Shown here piece by piece: positions 39,558 through 48,237 of a DNA stretch of 64,000 bases. This stretch comes from an uncultured Clostridia bacterium (lineage in GTDB: Bacteria > Bacillota > Clostridia > TANB77 > CAG-508): assembly GCA_934120045.1 (NCBI GenBank), contig CAKOTF010000001.1, positions 164,968 through 228,967 on the forward strand. The letters are read 5' to 3'. A model generated the notes under the pieces. The model was given only the letters and a program-made list of their open reading frames with translations, was not told where the DNA came from and made no database searches. The position numbers were made by a program, and so were the translations under genes. The first letter of the stretch is position 1, and each line of letters begins with the position of its first letter.

Positions 39558-40811
39558 ATGGAAGAAATAAAATCAAAAATAAATTATTGTTTAAATTGTG
39601 TGACAAAACCTTGTTCTAATAAAGGTTGTCCATTAAATAATAATATACCAGGATTTATAAAAGCAATAAAAGAAGAAGATTATAAACAAGCATATGAGAT
39701 ATTGTCAGAAACAACAATTTTAGAATCTGTATGTGGAAGAATATGTCCACATACAAAGCAGTGTCAAGGTTCATGTGTAAGAGGAATAAAAGGACAACCT
39801 GTTAGTATTGGAGAACTAGAAGCTTTTGTAGGAGATATTGCAATAAAAGAAGGATATAAATTTGCAGAAATAAATAATGAAAATCAAAATAAAAAAGTTG
39901 CAATTGTTGGGGGAGGCCCTGCTGGTTTAACTGCATCAGCATTCTTATTAAAAAAAGGATATTCTGTTACTATATTCGAAAAATATGATTATCTTGGAGG
40001 ACTACTTGTTCATGGAATTCCAGAGTTTAGACTTCCAAAGAAAATTGTAAAAGATACAATTCAGAAAATATTAGATTTAGGATTACAAGTAGAATATAAT
40101 AAAGAACTTGGAAAGAATTTTACATTACAAGAGCTTGAAGATAAATTTGATGCAGTATTTTTAGCTTATGGTGCTAATATAACTACTAAAATGGGAGTAG
40201 ACGGAGAAAATTTACAAGGAGTATTTGGAGGAAATCAACTTTTAGAAGAAAAGTTACATCCAAATTATAAAGGAAAGAAAGTTGCTGTAATAGGTGGCGG
40301 AAATGTAGCAATGGATTGTGCTAGAACAATAAAAAGATTAGGTGCAGAAGAAGTAGATGTTATATATAGAAGAGCAGAAGAACAAATGCCAGCAGAAGCA
40401 AAAGAAATAGAAGAGGCTAAACAAGAGGAAATAAAGTTTTTATTTCAAAATAATATTGTAAAAATTATAGGAAATCAAAAAGTAGAAAAATTAGAATTAA
40501 TTAAAACAGAATTAGTGCAAAAAGAAGGAGAAAAAAGAAAAGTTCCTATTAATATAGAAAATTCAAATTATTTAATTGATATAGATTATGTAATAATGGC
40601 ATTAGGATCAATGCCTGAACAGTTTACAAACAATTTAGGACTTGATTTAGACAAGTATGGTTATATTATAGTAGACGAAAAAAATAGAACCTCAAAAGCT
40701 AAAATTTTCGCTGGAGGAGATATTGCAGGATGTAAAGGAACTGTTGCATGGGCTGCTAGGTCTGGAAGAGATGCGGCAAATTCAATAGATGAATATTTAA
40801 AAAATATATAA
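39558..40811 (+). CDS. GltD-like NAD(P)-dependent flavin oxidoreductase
   Basis: A 417-aa protein related to the small subunit of glutamate synthase. The N-terminal Cys-rich Fer4_20 domain has CLNCVTKPCSNKGCP and CGRICPHTKQCQGSC, able to bind two [4Fe-4S] clusters. An FAD-binding motif VGGGPAGLTAS and an NAD(P)-binding motif IGGGNVAMDCARTIK follow, then the late FAD motif GGDIAGC. No glutamate synthase large subunit is adjacent, so it probably serves another electron-transfer partner; NfnL-type proteins are a close alternative. GGAG (39545-39548) sits 9 bp before the ATG at 39558; the ATG at 39543 overlaps that site. Confidence 0.85.
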   Translation: MEEIKSKINYCLNCVTKPCSNKGCPLNNNIPGFIKAIKEEDYKQAYEILSETTILESVCGRICPHTKQCQGSCVRGIKGQPVSIGELEAFVGDIAIKEGYKFAEINNENQNKKVAIVGGGPAGLTASAFLLKKGYSVTIFEKYDYLGGLLVHGIPEFRLPKKIVKDTIQKILDLGLQVEYNKELGKNFTLQELEDKFDAVFLAYGANITTKMGVDGENLQGVFGGNQLLEEKLHPNYKGKKVAVIGGGNVAMDCARTIKRLGAEEVDVIYRRAEEQMPAEAKEIEEAKQEEIKFLFQNNIVKIIGNQKVEKLELIKTELVQKEGEKRKVPINIENSNYLIDIDYVIMALGSMPEQFTNNLGLDLDKYGYIIVDEKNRTSKAKIFAGGDIAGCKGTVAWAARSGRDAANSIDEYLKNI

Positions 40812-40817
40812 AAAATA

Positions 40818-40844
40818 AAGGACTAGAGTATTCTAGTCCTTTTC
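40818..40844 (+). terminator. Terminator after the GltD-like gene
   Basis: AAGGACTAGA (40818-40827) pairs with TCTAGTCCTT (40832-40841). Confidence 0.85.
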
Positions 40845-40860
40845 AAAAAAGATAGGGATA

Positions 40861-41084
40861 TCTTTTTTGTGTAGAAAATTGATTATCTTTAGTATAATAT
40901 CATATGTAAAACTTCATCTTTTGTGAAGTCATATGTAACTTAAAAATCATATGTATTTAAGTAATACTTTTGTAAATTAATATTCTTTGGTACTTTTATC
41001 TTTGGTATTTTAAAAATCTTTAGTAAAAGTTAAAAAATTTATCTTTTGTTTATTGAATTTCTTTTGTGTATTAAAATCTTTTGT
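40861..41084. repeat. Array of ten degenerate TCTTTNGT motifs
   Basis: TCTTTTGT-like octamers begin at 40861 (with two extra T), 40886, 40917, 40966 (ACTTTTGT), 40984, 40999, 41017, 41042, 41060 and 41077. The later ones are 15-25 bp apart. On the minus strand they read ACNAAAGA and lie in the 3' untranslated region of the metalloprotease gene. CATATGTA also occurs three times. There is no gene in this stretch. Confidence 0.6.
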
Positions 41085-42166
41085 TAATTATGTATTTTAT
41101 CTCCTGTTACGAAGTTAAGGAATGCTCTAAACCAAGAACCAACTTTTGTAGGTTTTTTGATTGTTAGAGCCGTTTCAATGCCACCATTTTCAAGCACGTT
41201 AGATTTATGTTCTAATTGTGACATTTTTTCGGTATAATAGTCATCAAAGAAAGTATAATTATCAGTTCTACCAATTAAATTTCCAAAATGATCTAATTTT
41301 TTTCTATAATTATCAAGTTCTTCTAAATTAGTAATATTTTTAAAAGCTTTATCAAAATATCCTTTTATAAGAGTATTTTGAGCTTTCAGATATGTATCAG
41401 TAATTTTATTTTTTAGAGAATCTTGTTTTGCAACTATTTTATCAACTTTATTACATCTTTCATCATAAGAATTAAACTTATTATTTAACCTTAAAATTTC
41501 TTCTTCAAATTCTAAAATTTGATCACAACATGATTCAATTTCTGTAAATGTTTTATTTGATGTAAGTTCAATAAAATAATTTTTGAATTTATCATTACTT
41601 GTAAATGTACTATCAAATAATATTTCACTACCTGTAAAGTAAGTTAACTGTTCAATCAAGTTACATTCTAGTGGATAGTATGAAGGGCTAATTGTTTCAA
41701 ATGAAATTCCAAAATATTTAACAGCTTCTTTTTGAATTCCAATTACTTTAGATGTTGAATATTGCACTGCAGCTTCATTTAAACCCATACCTGTAATTTT
41801 TAAAGTATCGAAATTACATAATCCCATACGTACTAGATTATTTCTTTTATCTTTAACTTCTTGAATATAATGTATACATTCATGAATTGCAAATTCTTCT
41901 AAATCTTCGACAGCAACTCTTTCATTAAAATAGATAGATGCATTTTTATAAAAGTAATTTGCTTCAGCCATACCTTCAGGCATTTCAGCACGATACATTG
42001 TTAATCTAGCAAGTTTCGCAAATAAATCTGATTCATTAAAACAAAGTTCTGGAAATGTTTCACAAAGCTTTGCTGCGATATTGTGAGCTATTCTATTAAC
42101 TGTCATTGTATCTAATATGTCGACTACTTTTATTCCATCTTTTCTTAAGTCAGATTCAACGCTCAT
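41084..42166 (-). CDS. Putative zinc metalloprotease (HECIH motif), unknown family
   Basis: A 360-aa soluble protein with H95-E-C-I-H99 followed by YIQE, matching an H-E-x-x-H zincin motif; a third ligand could lie in the later NEAAVQY or YPLECNL segments. The C-terminal part (about residues 215-330) is helical and charged. I do not recognise the family. The start at 42166 is set by GGAGG 5 bp upstream; the longer frame to 42214 includes this ribosome site. It lies 134 bp downstream of an HTH regulator gene on the same strand, an arrangement reminiscent of ImmR/ImmA regulator-protease pairs. Confidence 0.65.
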   Translation of the reverse strand: MSVESDLRKDGIKVVDILDTMTVNRIAHNIAAKLCETFPELCFNESDLFAKLARLTMYRAEMPEGMAEANYFYKNASIYFNERVAVEDLEEFAIHECIHYIQEVKDKRNNLVRMGLCNFDTLKITGMGLNEAAVQYSTSKVIGIQKEAVKYFGISFETISPSYYPLECNLIEQLTYFTGSEILFDSTFTSNDKFKNYFIELTSNKTFTEIESCCDQILEFEEEILRLNNKFNSYDERCNKVDKIVAKQDSLKNKITDTYLKAQNTLIKGYFDKAFKNITNLEELDNYRKKLDHFGNLIGRTDNYTFFDDYYTEKMSQLEHKSNVLENGGIETALTIKKPTKVGSWFRAFLNFVTGDKIHN

Positions 42167-42245
42167 TGTATCCTCCAGTTTTTTATTTTGACATTTGTAT
42201 AATAAATTCGTCAAATTAATTATACAATATTTTAGTATAAATGTG

Positions 42246-42285
42246 TATTACAATAATATTAAATTTATATTACAAAAGTATTACA
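42246..42285 (-). promoter_or_regulatory. Three TGTAATA repeats upstream of the metalloprotease gene
   Basis: On the minus strand TGTAATA occurs at 42285-42279, 42274-42268 and 42252-42246, spaced 11 and 22 bp, i.e. on one face of the helix. The same hexamer pair with 11-bp spacing occurs at 21279 and 51543. A regulator site is possible but unproven. Confidence 0.3.
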
Positions 42286-42300
42286 AAAAGCTAAGTATTC

Positions 42301-42552
42301 CTACTCAGCTTTATCGTTATCTTGTTCAACTTCTTTAAAAATATCATCTTGAAAAAATTCAGTTATAGTAATATCAAAGCCTTCACATATATGAAGTAAT
42401 GTATCTAGTTTTAGTAATTCAGTTCTCTTACTCATAAATGCAGCAAGTGTTGACATTGGAACACCTGATGCTTTAAATAATGCCCATAAACTCATTCCTT
42501 TTTTCTTTTGATAGAATCTAATTCTTTCTCTTATTGCATCAGACAAATACAT
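42301..42552 (-). CDS. Small Cro/C1-type HTH regulator
   Basis: An 83-aa protein with an XRE-family helix-turn-helix at about residues 8-60: IRFYQKKKGMSLWALFKASG, then VPMSTLAAFM and TLLHICEGFDITITEFF. The acidic tail may help dimerise. AGAGGTG precedes the ATG at 42552; a GTG at 42561 overlaps the ribosome site. An inverted repeat TATACT-TG-AGTATA lies 23 bp upstream and is a candidate operator. It is divergent from a membrane-protein gene and upstream of a putative metalloprotease, so it may control both. Confidence 0.85.
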   Translation of the reverse strand: MYLSDAIRERIRFYQKKKGMSLWALFKASGVPMSTLAAFMSKRTELLKLDTLLHICEGFDITITEFFQDDIFKEVEQDNDKAE

Positions 42553-42574
42553 TGTAATCACCTCTTAAATTTAA

Positions 42575-42588
42575 TATACTTGAGTATA
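42575..42588. promoter_or_regulatory. Candidate operator for the HTH regulator
   Basis: TATACT-TG-AGTATA is a 6-bp inverted repeat with 2-bp spacer, located between the two divergent transcripts. Confidence 0.45.
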
Positions 42589-42652
42589 GCAGTAAATTTG
42601 ACAGAACTAGTCTATCCAAATAGAGTAAAAACATACAATTTTATTAAAATTG

Positions 42653-42681
42653 TTGACTTTGAATGTATAATGAGATATTAT
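42653..42681 (+). promoter_or_regulatory. Promoter of the divergent membrane-protein gene
   Basis: TTGACT (42653-42658), 17-bp spacer, TATTAT (42676-42681), 35 bp before the start codon. Confidence 0.7.
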
Positions 42682-42716
42682 ATAAATAAATTTAACAAAA
42701 GTTGAGGAGAGGTACT

Positions 42717-43637
42717 ATGGAAAAAAATTCAAGAAAAAGAAACCAACAAACAATGGAAGATAAAAGAAGAGAAAAGCGAGAAAATGGAGATTTTTGGATG
42801 CATTTTAAAGAGTGTAGAAAAGATATAAAGTATGGACTTAATGCTTTTCAAATTAGAAATGGAAGACAAGCAACAGAGAAAGAAAAAGAAAAAATAATAC
42901 AGAGATCTATACGTAATTTTCGAAGGAGAATGGCACTAAGAACTGGCTCACTAGCTTTAGCAGGATTTACGTTATTTTCAACAGGTAAAATGTTAGGAGA
43001 AGGTTCAGGAAAAATAGAAGGTGTTACTCAAGAAAATCCAAAATCAGTTACAGTTGATGCTAATAATTTTAGAGATTCTATTAAAGTTGTTGGATTGGGG
43101 GACGAAGGAGTTTTAATTGTTCAAAATGAAGATGGACAAGAGGTACAAATTACAAATCAAAACGTAAATGACATAAAAGAACAAAATGATTTAATTGCTC
43201 AAAGAGAAGCTCAGATACAACAAATAAGAGATGATATAAAAAATATAGATTCTAAAGAAGATGTTTTAAAATATATAAAAAAATTCTATAAAGAACAATA
43301 TAAAGAAATTAATGGACATGAGATTGCAGGAGATATAGTTGTTAATTTTTATGGTAAAAATTCTATGTCTAATAGAGTAATTGAAGTTGCAAAAGTTAGT
43401 GGAGAAATTATTGAAAAATGGATTGATGATGGAAAGAATGAAAATGGTGTTGTATTAGATGAAATAGGTGGAATTTTATGGCAGATGGAAGATCTAAGAG
43501 AATACTATAGAAATGGTACAAAAGATGAATATTTATCAAGAGAAGGGGGAGAAAAAGACAAACTTACAGAAACTTTAATAAATAATTTTGAAAAAAGAGA
43601 AAATCAGAAATCAGAAGGTATTGAACCAGGAGAATAG
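42717..43637 (+). CDS. Unknown protein with basic N-terminus and one membrane segment
   Basis: A 306-aa protein without a recognised family. The first 75 residues are very basic (RKRNQQ, RRRMALR), followed by one hydrophobic stretch (about residues 78-96, SLALAGFTLFSTGKMLG). The remainder is acidic and helical, with a coiled-coil-like stretch IAQREAQIQQIRDDIKN and a disordered end. The basic tail is probably cytoplasmic and the acidic domain outside the membrane. GAGGAGAGG precedes the ATG at 42717; the TTG at 42702 lies before that site. It is divergent from the HTH/metalloprotease pair and could be a substrate of that protease; this is speculation from context. Confidence 0.6.
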   Translation: MEKNSRKRNQQTMEDKRREKRENGDFWMHFKECRKDIKYGLNAFQIRNGRQATEKEKEKIIQRSIRNFRRRMALRTGSLALAGFTLFSTGKMLGEGSGKIEGVTQENPKSVTVDANNFRDSIKVVGLGDEGVLIVQNEDGQEVQITNQNVNDIKEQNDLIAQREAQIQQIRDDIKNIDSKEDVLKYIKKFYKEQYKEINGHEIAGDIVVNFYGKNSMSNRVIEVAKVSGEIIEKWIDDGKNENGVVLDEIGGILWQMEDLREYYRNGTKDEYLSREGGEKDKLTETLINNFEKRENQKSEGIEPGE

Positions 43638-43679
43638 TATAGAAAATATAGTTTTGGTTTAAAATAAAAAATAGTAAAT

Positions 43680-43741
43680 ATAGAGATTCAAAAGTTTTTA
43701 AGTAATTTTTTTGCATAGAAATTTTTGAATCTGCTTTTTTA
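43680..43741 (+). terminator. Terminator-like hairpin before rpe
   Basis: AGATTCAAAA pairs imperfectly with TTTTTGAATCT across a long loop, followed by GCTTTTTTAT. Confidence 0.55.
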
Positions 43742-43811
43742 TGTATAATCCTAGACAAAATAATTTAAATAATATATAATATATCCATACCAAAGGAAAG
43801 GAAATGATAAA

Positions 43812-44474
43812 ATGGTAGAAATATCAACATCAATATTGTCAGTAGAAAAAGGTAATGAAGCAGAAACATTTATGCTATTAGAAAAATCTAAAACAGATTA
43901 TTTTCATATAGATGTAATGGACGGAAAATTTGTGAGTCAAGATACATATCATAAAATGATAGAATATAGTAATTATATAAAAAGAATATCAAATTTACCA
44001 TTAGACATACACTTAATGGTAGAAGATGTAGAAACAGGAATAGAAGTATTTTCAGCAGATGAGCCTAATATTATAACATTTCATTTAGAAGCATGTAAGA
44101 GTAAAGAAGAAGTAATGAAAAATATTAATTTAATAAAAGAAAAAGGTTCAAGAGTTGGAATTGCAATAAAACCAGAAACACCAATAGAGAAGGTATATGA
44201 ATATTTACCATATATACATATGTGTTTAATAATGACTGTTGAGCCAGGAAAAGGTGGACAAACATTAATAACAGATATGATTGCAAAAATAGATGAATTA
44301 AAAACATACGCAGAAAAGAATAGCCTAGAAATAGATATAGAAGCAGATGGAGGAATTAATCTAAAAACAGCAGAAAGAGTAAAAAATGCAGGAGCAAATA
44401 TATTAGTTGCAGGAACAGCAATATTAAAAGCTGCAGATTATAAAGTAATCATAGATGAATTAAAACAAGAATAA
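43812..44474 (+). CDS. rpe: Ribulose-phosphate 3-epimerase
   Basis: A 220-aa TIM-barrel enzyme of the pentose phosphate pathway that interconverts ribulose-5-phosphate and xylulose-5-phosphate. Recognisable blocks are STSILS at strand 1, HIDVMDGKFV (metal-binding His and Asp), LDIHLMVED, MTVEPGKGGQ (the usual M-x-V-x-P-G-x-G-G-Q) and EADGGIN followed by VAGTAIL. It is more divergent than usual in the segment after DGKFV, so activity on a related ketose phosphate such as allulose-6-phosphate is possible. AAAGGAAATGATAAA precedes the ATG. pgi follows 45 bp later, forming a small sugar-phosphate operon. Confidence 0.85.
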   Translation: MVEISTSILSVEKGNEAETFMLLEKSKTDYFHIDVMDGKFVSQDTYHKMIEYSNYIKRISNLPLDIHLMVEDVETGIEVFSADEPNIITFHLEACKSKEEVMKNINLIKEKGSRVGIAIKPETPIEKVYEYLPYIHMCLIMTVEPGKGGQTLITDMIAKIDELKTYAEKNSLEIDIEADGGINLKTAERVKNAGANILVAGTAILKAADYKVIIDELKQE

Positions 44475-44519
44475 TTTACTAATGGAATAAATAAGAATCA
44501 AAAGAAGGAAGGAATAGAT

Positions 44520-45827
44520 ATGTTGAATTTAAAACTAAATTTAAAATATTCAGGAATAGAACAAAAGTCTATAATGCAGTATAAAGAAAAAGTAGAACAA
44601 ATACATCAAGACTTACATTCAAGAGCAAATGATCAAAAAGACTTTGTAGGTTGGCTGAATTTGCCAACAAATTATGATAAAGAAGAATTTGAAAGAATAA
44701 AAAAATCAGCACAAAAGATTCAAAAAGATTCAGAAGTTTTAATTGTAATAGGAATTGGTGGATCATATTTAGGAGCAAGAGCAGTTATTGAAAGTTTAAC
44801 AAATACATTTTATAATATGTTACTAGAAAAACAAAGAAAATTTCCACAAATATTATATGTTGGAAATAATTTAAGTCCAAACTATGTAAATGACTTAATT
44901 GAAGTATTAGGAACAAAAGATTTTTCAATAAATGTAATTTCAAAATCTGGAACAACAACAGAACCTGCTATTGTATTTAGAATTTTTAGAGAAATTCTTG
45001 AAAACAGATATGGAATAGATGAAGCAAGAAGTAGAATATATGTAACAACAGATAAAGAAAGAGGAGCATTAAAAACATTAGCAGATGAAGAAGGATATGA
45101 AAAGTTTGTAATTCCAGATAATGTTGGAGGAAGATATTCTGTATTAACAGCAGTAGGATTATTACCAATAGCTGTTGCAGGAATAGATATAGACAGATTA
45201 ATGGACGGAGCACGTACAGCACAATTAAAATATGAAGATTCAAATTTAAAATATAATGCATGCTATCAATATGCTGTTGTTAGAAATATTTTATATAAAT
45301 TATATAAAAATACAGAAATATTGGTAAATTATGAACCTAAAATGCACTATTTTACAGAATGGTGGAAACAATTATTTGGAGAAAGTGAAGGAAAAGATCA
45401 ATTAGGAATATTCCCAGCAGGTGTTGACTTTACAACAGATTTACACTCTATGGGACAATATATTCAAGAAGGTAGAAGAAATCTATTTGAAACAGTAATA
45501 AGAATTGAAAAATCAGAATCAGATATAGACTTAAAAGAAGAAGAAGATAATTTAGATGGATTAAATTATTTAGCAGGAAAAACATTAGACTATGTAAATA
45601 AAAAAGCAATGGAAGGAACAATAGAGGCACATACAGCAGGAGATGTTCCAAACATAGTATTAGAGTTGCCAAAATTATCAGAAGAAACAATAGGGCATTT
45701 GATATACTTTTTTGAAAAAGCATGTGCAATGTCTGGAATGTTATTAGGGGTAAACCCATTTAATCAACCAGGTGTTGAAAAATACAAGAAAAATATGTTT
45801 AGACTTTTAGAAAAGCCAGGATATTAA
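44520..45827 (+). CDS. pgi: Glucose-6-phosphate isomerase
   Basis: A 435-aa glycolytic enzyme of the short bacterial type. The sugar-phosphate-binding loops are clear: IGIGGSYLGARAV and ISKSGTTTEPAI. The catalytic region GRYSVLTAVGLLP and the late segment EAHTAGDVPNIV with NPFNQPGVE are typical. It interconverts glucose-6-phosphate and fructose-6-phosphate. AGAAGGAAGG precedes the ATG. It lies directly after rpe and ends at a strong terminator. Confidence 0.95.
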   Translation: MLNLKLNLKYSGIEQKSIMQYKEKVEQIHQDLHSRANDQKDFVGWLNLPTNYDKEEFERIKKSAQKIQKDSEVLIVIGIGGSYLGARAVIESLTNTFYNMLLEKQRKFPQILYVGNNLSPNYVNDLIEVLGTKDFSINVISKSGTTTEPAIVFRIFREILENRYGIDEARSRIYVTTDKERGALKTLADEEGYEKFVIPDNVGGRYSVLTAVGLLPIAVAGIDIDRLMDGARTAQLKYEDSNLKYNACYQYAVVRNILYKLYKNTEILVNYEPKMHYFTEWWKQLFGESEGKDQLGIFPAGVDFTTDLHSMGQYIQEGRRNLFETVIRIEKSESDIDLKEEEDNLDGLNYLAGKTLDYVNKKAMEGTIEAHTAGDVPNIVLELPKLSEETIGHLIYFFEKACAMSGMLLGVNPFNQPGVEKYKKNMFRLLEKPGY

Positions 45828-45841
45828 AAAAGACTATGTAT

Positions 45842-45868
45842 AAAAGGTGCTTAAATAGCACCTTTTTA
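45842..45868 (+). terminator. Terminator after pgi
   Basis: AAAAGGTGCT (45842-45851) pairs with AGCACCTTTT (45857-45866). Confidence 0.9.
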
Positions 45869-45886
45869 TAAGAAAGAAGGAGCAAG

Positions 45887-46621
45887 ATGATAGTAGAAAG
45901 AGAATATTACGTTAAATTGTCAGAAATAGGAAAAGAAAATAAAATAACAAATAAAGCATTATTAGGCATTTTAGAGGATATTGGAGGAGTACATTCTAAT
46001 ATTGCTGGATATGGAATTCCAACAATGGATAAAACACATTTAACTTGGATTTTGTTAGATTGGAAAGTACAAGTTATAAGAAGACCTAATTATGCAGAAA
46101 AAATATTGGCAAGAACATGGTCAAAAGACGGATTAAAATATTATGCATATCGTGATTTTGAAGTTGTTGATGAACAAGGAAATGTAATAGTAAAAGCAAT
46201 TTCAAGATGGGTTTTAGTTAATATTGAAACAGGAAAAATGGAAAGAATTACAGATGAAATATTATCAAAATATCAACCAGAATCTAATAAATGTGTATTT
46301 GAAGATGAAACATTTGATAAAATTAAAGAATTAGATAATTATGAACGAGAATCAGAATATACTGTAAAAAGAGGAGATATTGATGTAAATCATCATATGC
46401 ACAATATAAATTATTTAGACTTGGCAAATGAGGCTTTACCAGATGAGGTATATGATAATGAAAAAGAGTTTGATAATTTTAAAATTTCTTATAAGAAAGA
46501 AATTAAATTAGGTGAAACAGTAAAATGTAAATATTCTTTTGTAAATAATACACATGTTATTTGTGTAAAGAGTGAAGATGATACAAAATTACATTCTGTT
46601 ATAGAATTTTTAGAGGGCTAG
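45887..46621 (+). CDS. Acyl-[acyl-carrier-protein] thioesterase
   Basis: A 244-aa double hot-dog protein of the FAT family (PF01643). The first hot-dog holds TWILLDWKVQVIRRPNYAE and WSKDGLKYYAYRDFEV; the second holds the conserved RGDIDVNHHMHNINYLDLA, where Asn and His residues contribute to catalysis. It releases free fatty acids from acyl-ACP and so ends fatty acid elongation. AGAAGGAGC precedes the ATG. It ends convergently on the flippase gene, with the two stop codons sharing the palindrome CTAG (46618-46621). Confidence 0.9.
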   Translation: MIVEREYYVKLSEIGKENKITNKALLGILEDIGGVHSNIAGYGIPTMDKTHLTWILLDWKVQVIRRPNYAEKILARTWSKDGLKYYAYRDFEVVDEQGNVIVKAISRWVLVNIETGKMERITDEILSKYQPESNKCVFEDETFDKIKELDNYERESEYTVKRGDIDVNHHMHNINYLDLANEALPDEVYDNEKEFDNFKISYKKEIKLGETVKCKYSFVNNTHVICVKSEDDTKLHSVIEFLEG

Positions 46622-46637
46622 TTTTTACTAGCCCTTT
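46615..46637. terminator. Bidirectional terminator overlapping two stop codons
   Basis: GGGCTAG (46615-46621) pairs with CTAGCCC (46628-46634), followed by T. The stem contains the TAG stops of both convergent genes. Confidence 0.85.
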
Positions 46638-47946
46638 TTAATATATGTAATAATTTAAGTCCACTAAGAGTAAAATCAATAACTTCGCTAATAAAAATAG
46701 AAATAATATATCCACTAAAACCAAGTATTGGAACAAAAAAATAAATAAAACCAATACTAATAATACAATCAATAACATTAATAGCCATAACACTAACTTG
46801 AGCATCTAATCCTTTTAAAATGCCATCAATAACAATATCAAGATACATTATGATAATTAAAGGTGAAAGAATACGTAAATATTTCGCAATTTCAATTTTT
46901 TTATAAATAGCAGTACTCAAAAAATTCGAACAAGTAAATATAAAAATAGTAATAAATATTGCAAAAATAAGAGTAAAACTTAAGATAATAATAGAAATAC
47001 TCTTAATTTTAGCATTATTTTTTTCAACATATAATCTTGAAAATTCAGGTACTAATAAACTACTAATACTTGTTACGAGTATTACAGGAAACATTATAAT
47101 AGGCATAGCCATACCATTTACAATTCCATAAGAAATCAAACTATTTGATGAATTCATGCCACTTCGTTGTAGACTAGAGGGAATTATTAACTGCTTAAAA
47201 GTAGAGAGACCAGAACGTAAATAAGATGTAAGGGCAACAGGAATAGTAATTCTAAAAATTCTTTTAGTATATGAATCAATATCTTTATATCTAGATTCAA
47301 GTAAATTTTTTCTTTTATCATATTTATAAAAAATATATAAAGCGAAAAATGAAAGTACTTCAGAAATTACATCTGCTAAAATTAAAGAATAACAAGCATA
47401 ATCAATACCTTTAGGCATAATCAAACTAAGCAAAAATGCAGTGCAAACAATTTTAACGAATTCTTCAAAAAACTTGGAAAGAGCATTTTTATAAACTCTT
47501 CTTACAGCTGTAAAATATCCATTTATGGCAGAAGACATAGCAATAAAAGGTAAAGCAATACAAATTAAATAAATAACATTTTTACTAACTCTGTTATGTA
47601 GACATTTTAAGGTAATAAAATCAGCAAAAATAAAAAAAATCAGGCTAGCACAGCAACCAAAAATAAGACTAAGAAATATACATCTACTAGCAGCTTTTTT
47701 ACTACCTAATTCATTATTTGCGGCTAATTCTTCAGAGACTATTCGAGTTGAAGCAATATTAATACCTGCAGAAGCAAGAGTTATACCAAATAGATAAACA
47801 GACATTACTAATGAAAAAACTCCAACAGCCTCTTCACCAATTGTATTAGAAATATATACACTAAAAAATGTAGCAATAACTTGTAAAATAACTGAACTAA
47901 ATAATAAAATTAAAGTGTTAAAAATAAAAATTTTAAGTTTTTTCAT
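46618..47946 (-). CDS. SpoVB-like polysaccharide/lipid II flippase (MOP superfamily)
   Basis: A 442-aa integral membrane protein with about 12-14 hydrophobic segments. The N-terminal block GEEAVGVFSLVMSVYLFGIT and ASAGINIASTRIVSEELA fit the stage V sporulation protein B / MurJ-related group. Such proteins flip lipid-linked wall precursors; SpoVB acts in spore cortex synthesis. A spoVM gene follows on the opposite strand about 290 bp away, which favours a sporulation role. The ribosome site (GAAAGG) lies about 10 bp upstream of the ATG. Another MATE-like flippase function cannot be excluded. Confidence 0.82.
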   Translation of the reverse strand: MKKLKIFIFNTLILLFSSVILQVIATFFSVYISNTIGEEAVGVFSLVMSVYLFGITLASAGINIASTRIVSEELAANNELGSKKAASRCIFLSLIFGCCASLIFFIFADFITLKCLHNRVSKNVIYLICIALPFIAMSSAINGYFTAVRRVYKNALSKFFEEFVKIVCTAFLLSLIMPKGIDYACYSLILADVISEVLSFFALYIFYKYDKRKNLLESRYKDIDSYTKRIFRITIPVALTSYLRSGLSTFKQLIIPSSLQRSGMNSSNSLISYGIVNGMAMPIIMFPVILVTSISSLLVPEFSRLYVEKNNAKIKSISIIILSFTLIFAIFITIFIFTCSNFLSTAIYKKIEIAKYLRILSPLIIIMYLDIVIDGILKGLDAQVSVMAINVIDCIISIGFIYFFVPILGFSGYIISIFISEVIDFTLSGLKLLHILKRASKN

Positions 47947-48069
47947 ACATAATAACCTTTCGCTTTAATAATATTATAATAGGTTTAATAATATGAATTG
48001 AAATTACATAATAAATCACAAAATTAAATAAGATTAATATAATATATAAATAAGTTGGAGGAAATCATA

Positions 48070-48216
48070 ATGAAAATCTTAAAAAAGACATTTGGAGTAT
48101 GTTTAGTAGGTTTAGGAATAGGAATCTTACTAGTATTATTCCTTCCAATTACAGGATGGTTATTTTTGATAGGAGTGATAGTAATATTAGTAGGAATATT
48201 ATGGTTGCTCTGCTAA
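48070..48216 (+). CDS. 48-aa membrane protein upstream of spoVM
   Basis: A short frame beginning MKILKKTFGVCLVGLGIGIL and ending in WLLC, with two closely packed hydrophobic segments separated by LPITGW. GGAGG (48058-48062) lies 7 bp before the ATG, and the stop is 21 bp before the spoVM start, so the pair is probably one transcript. I do not recognise a named family. A role at the forespore membrane with SpoVM is inferred only from position. Confidence 0.7.
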   Translation: MKILKKTFGVCLVGLGIGILLVLFLPITGWLFLIGVIVILVGILWLLC

Positions 48217-48237
48217 AAGCTTAAGAAGGAGGTACAT

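Noticed and set aside
40861..41084. CRISPR array
   Set aside because: The repeats are 8 bp, degenerate and irregularly spaced, with no cas genes nearby.
42508..42705. 65-aa plus-strand frame between the HTH gene and the membrane-protein gene
   Set aside because: It overlaps the HTH gene and the divergent promoter region, has no ribosome site and no protein-like composition.
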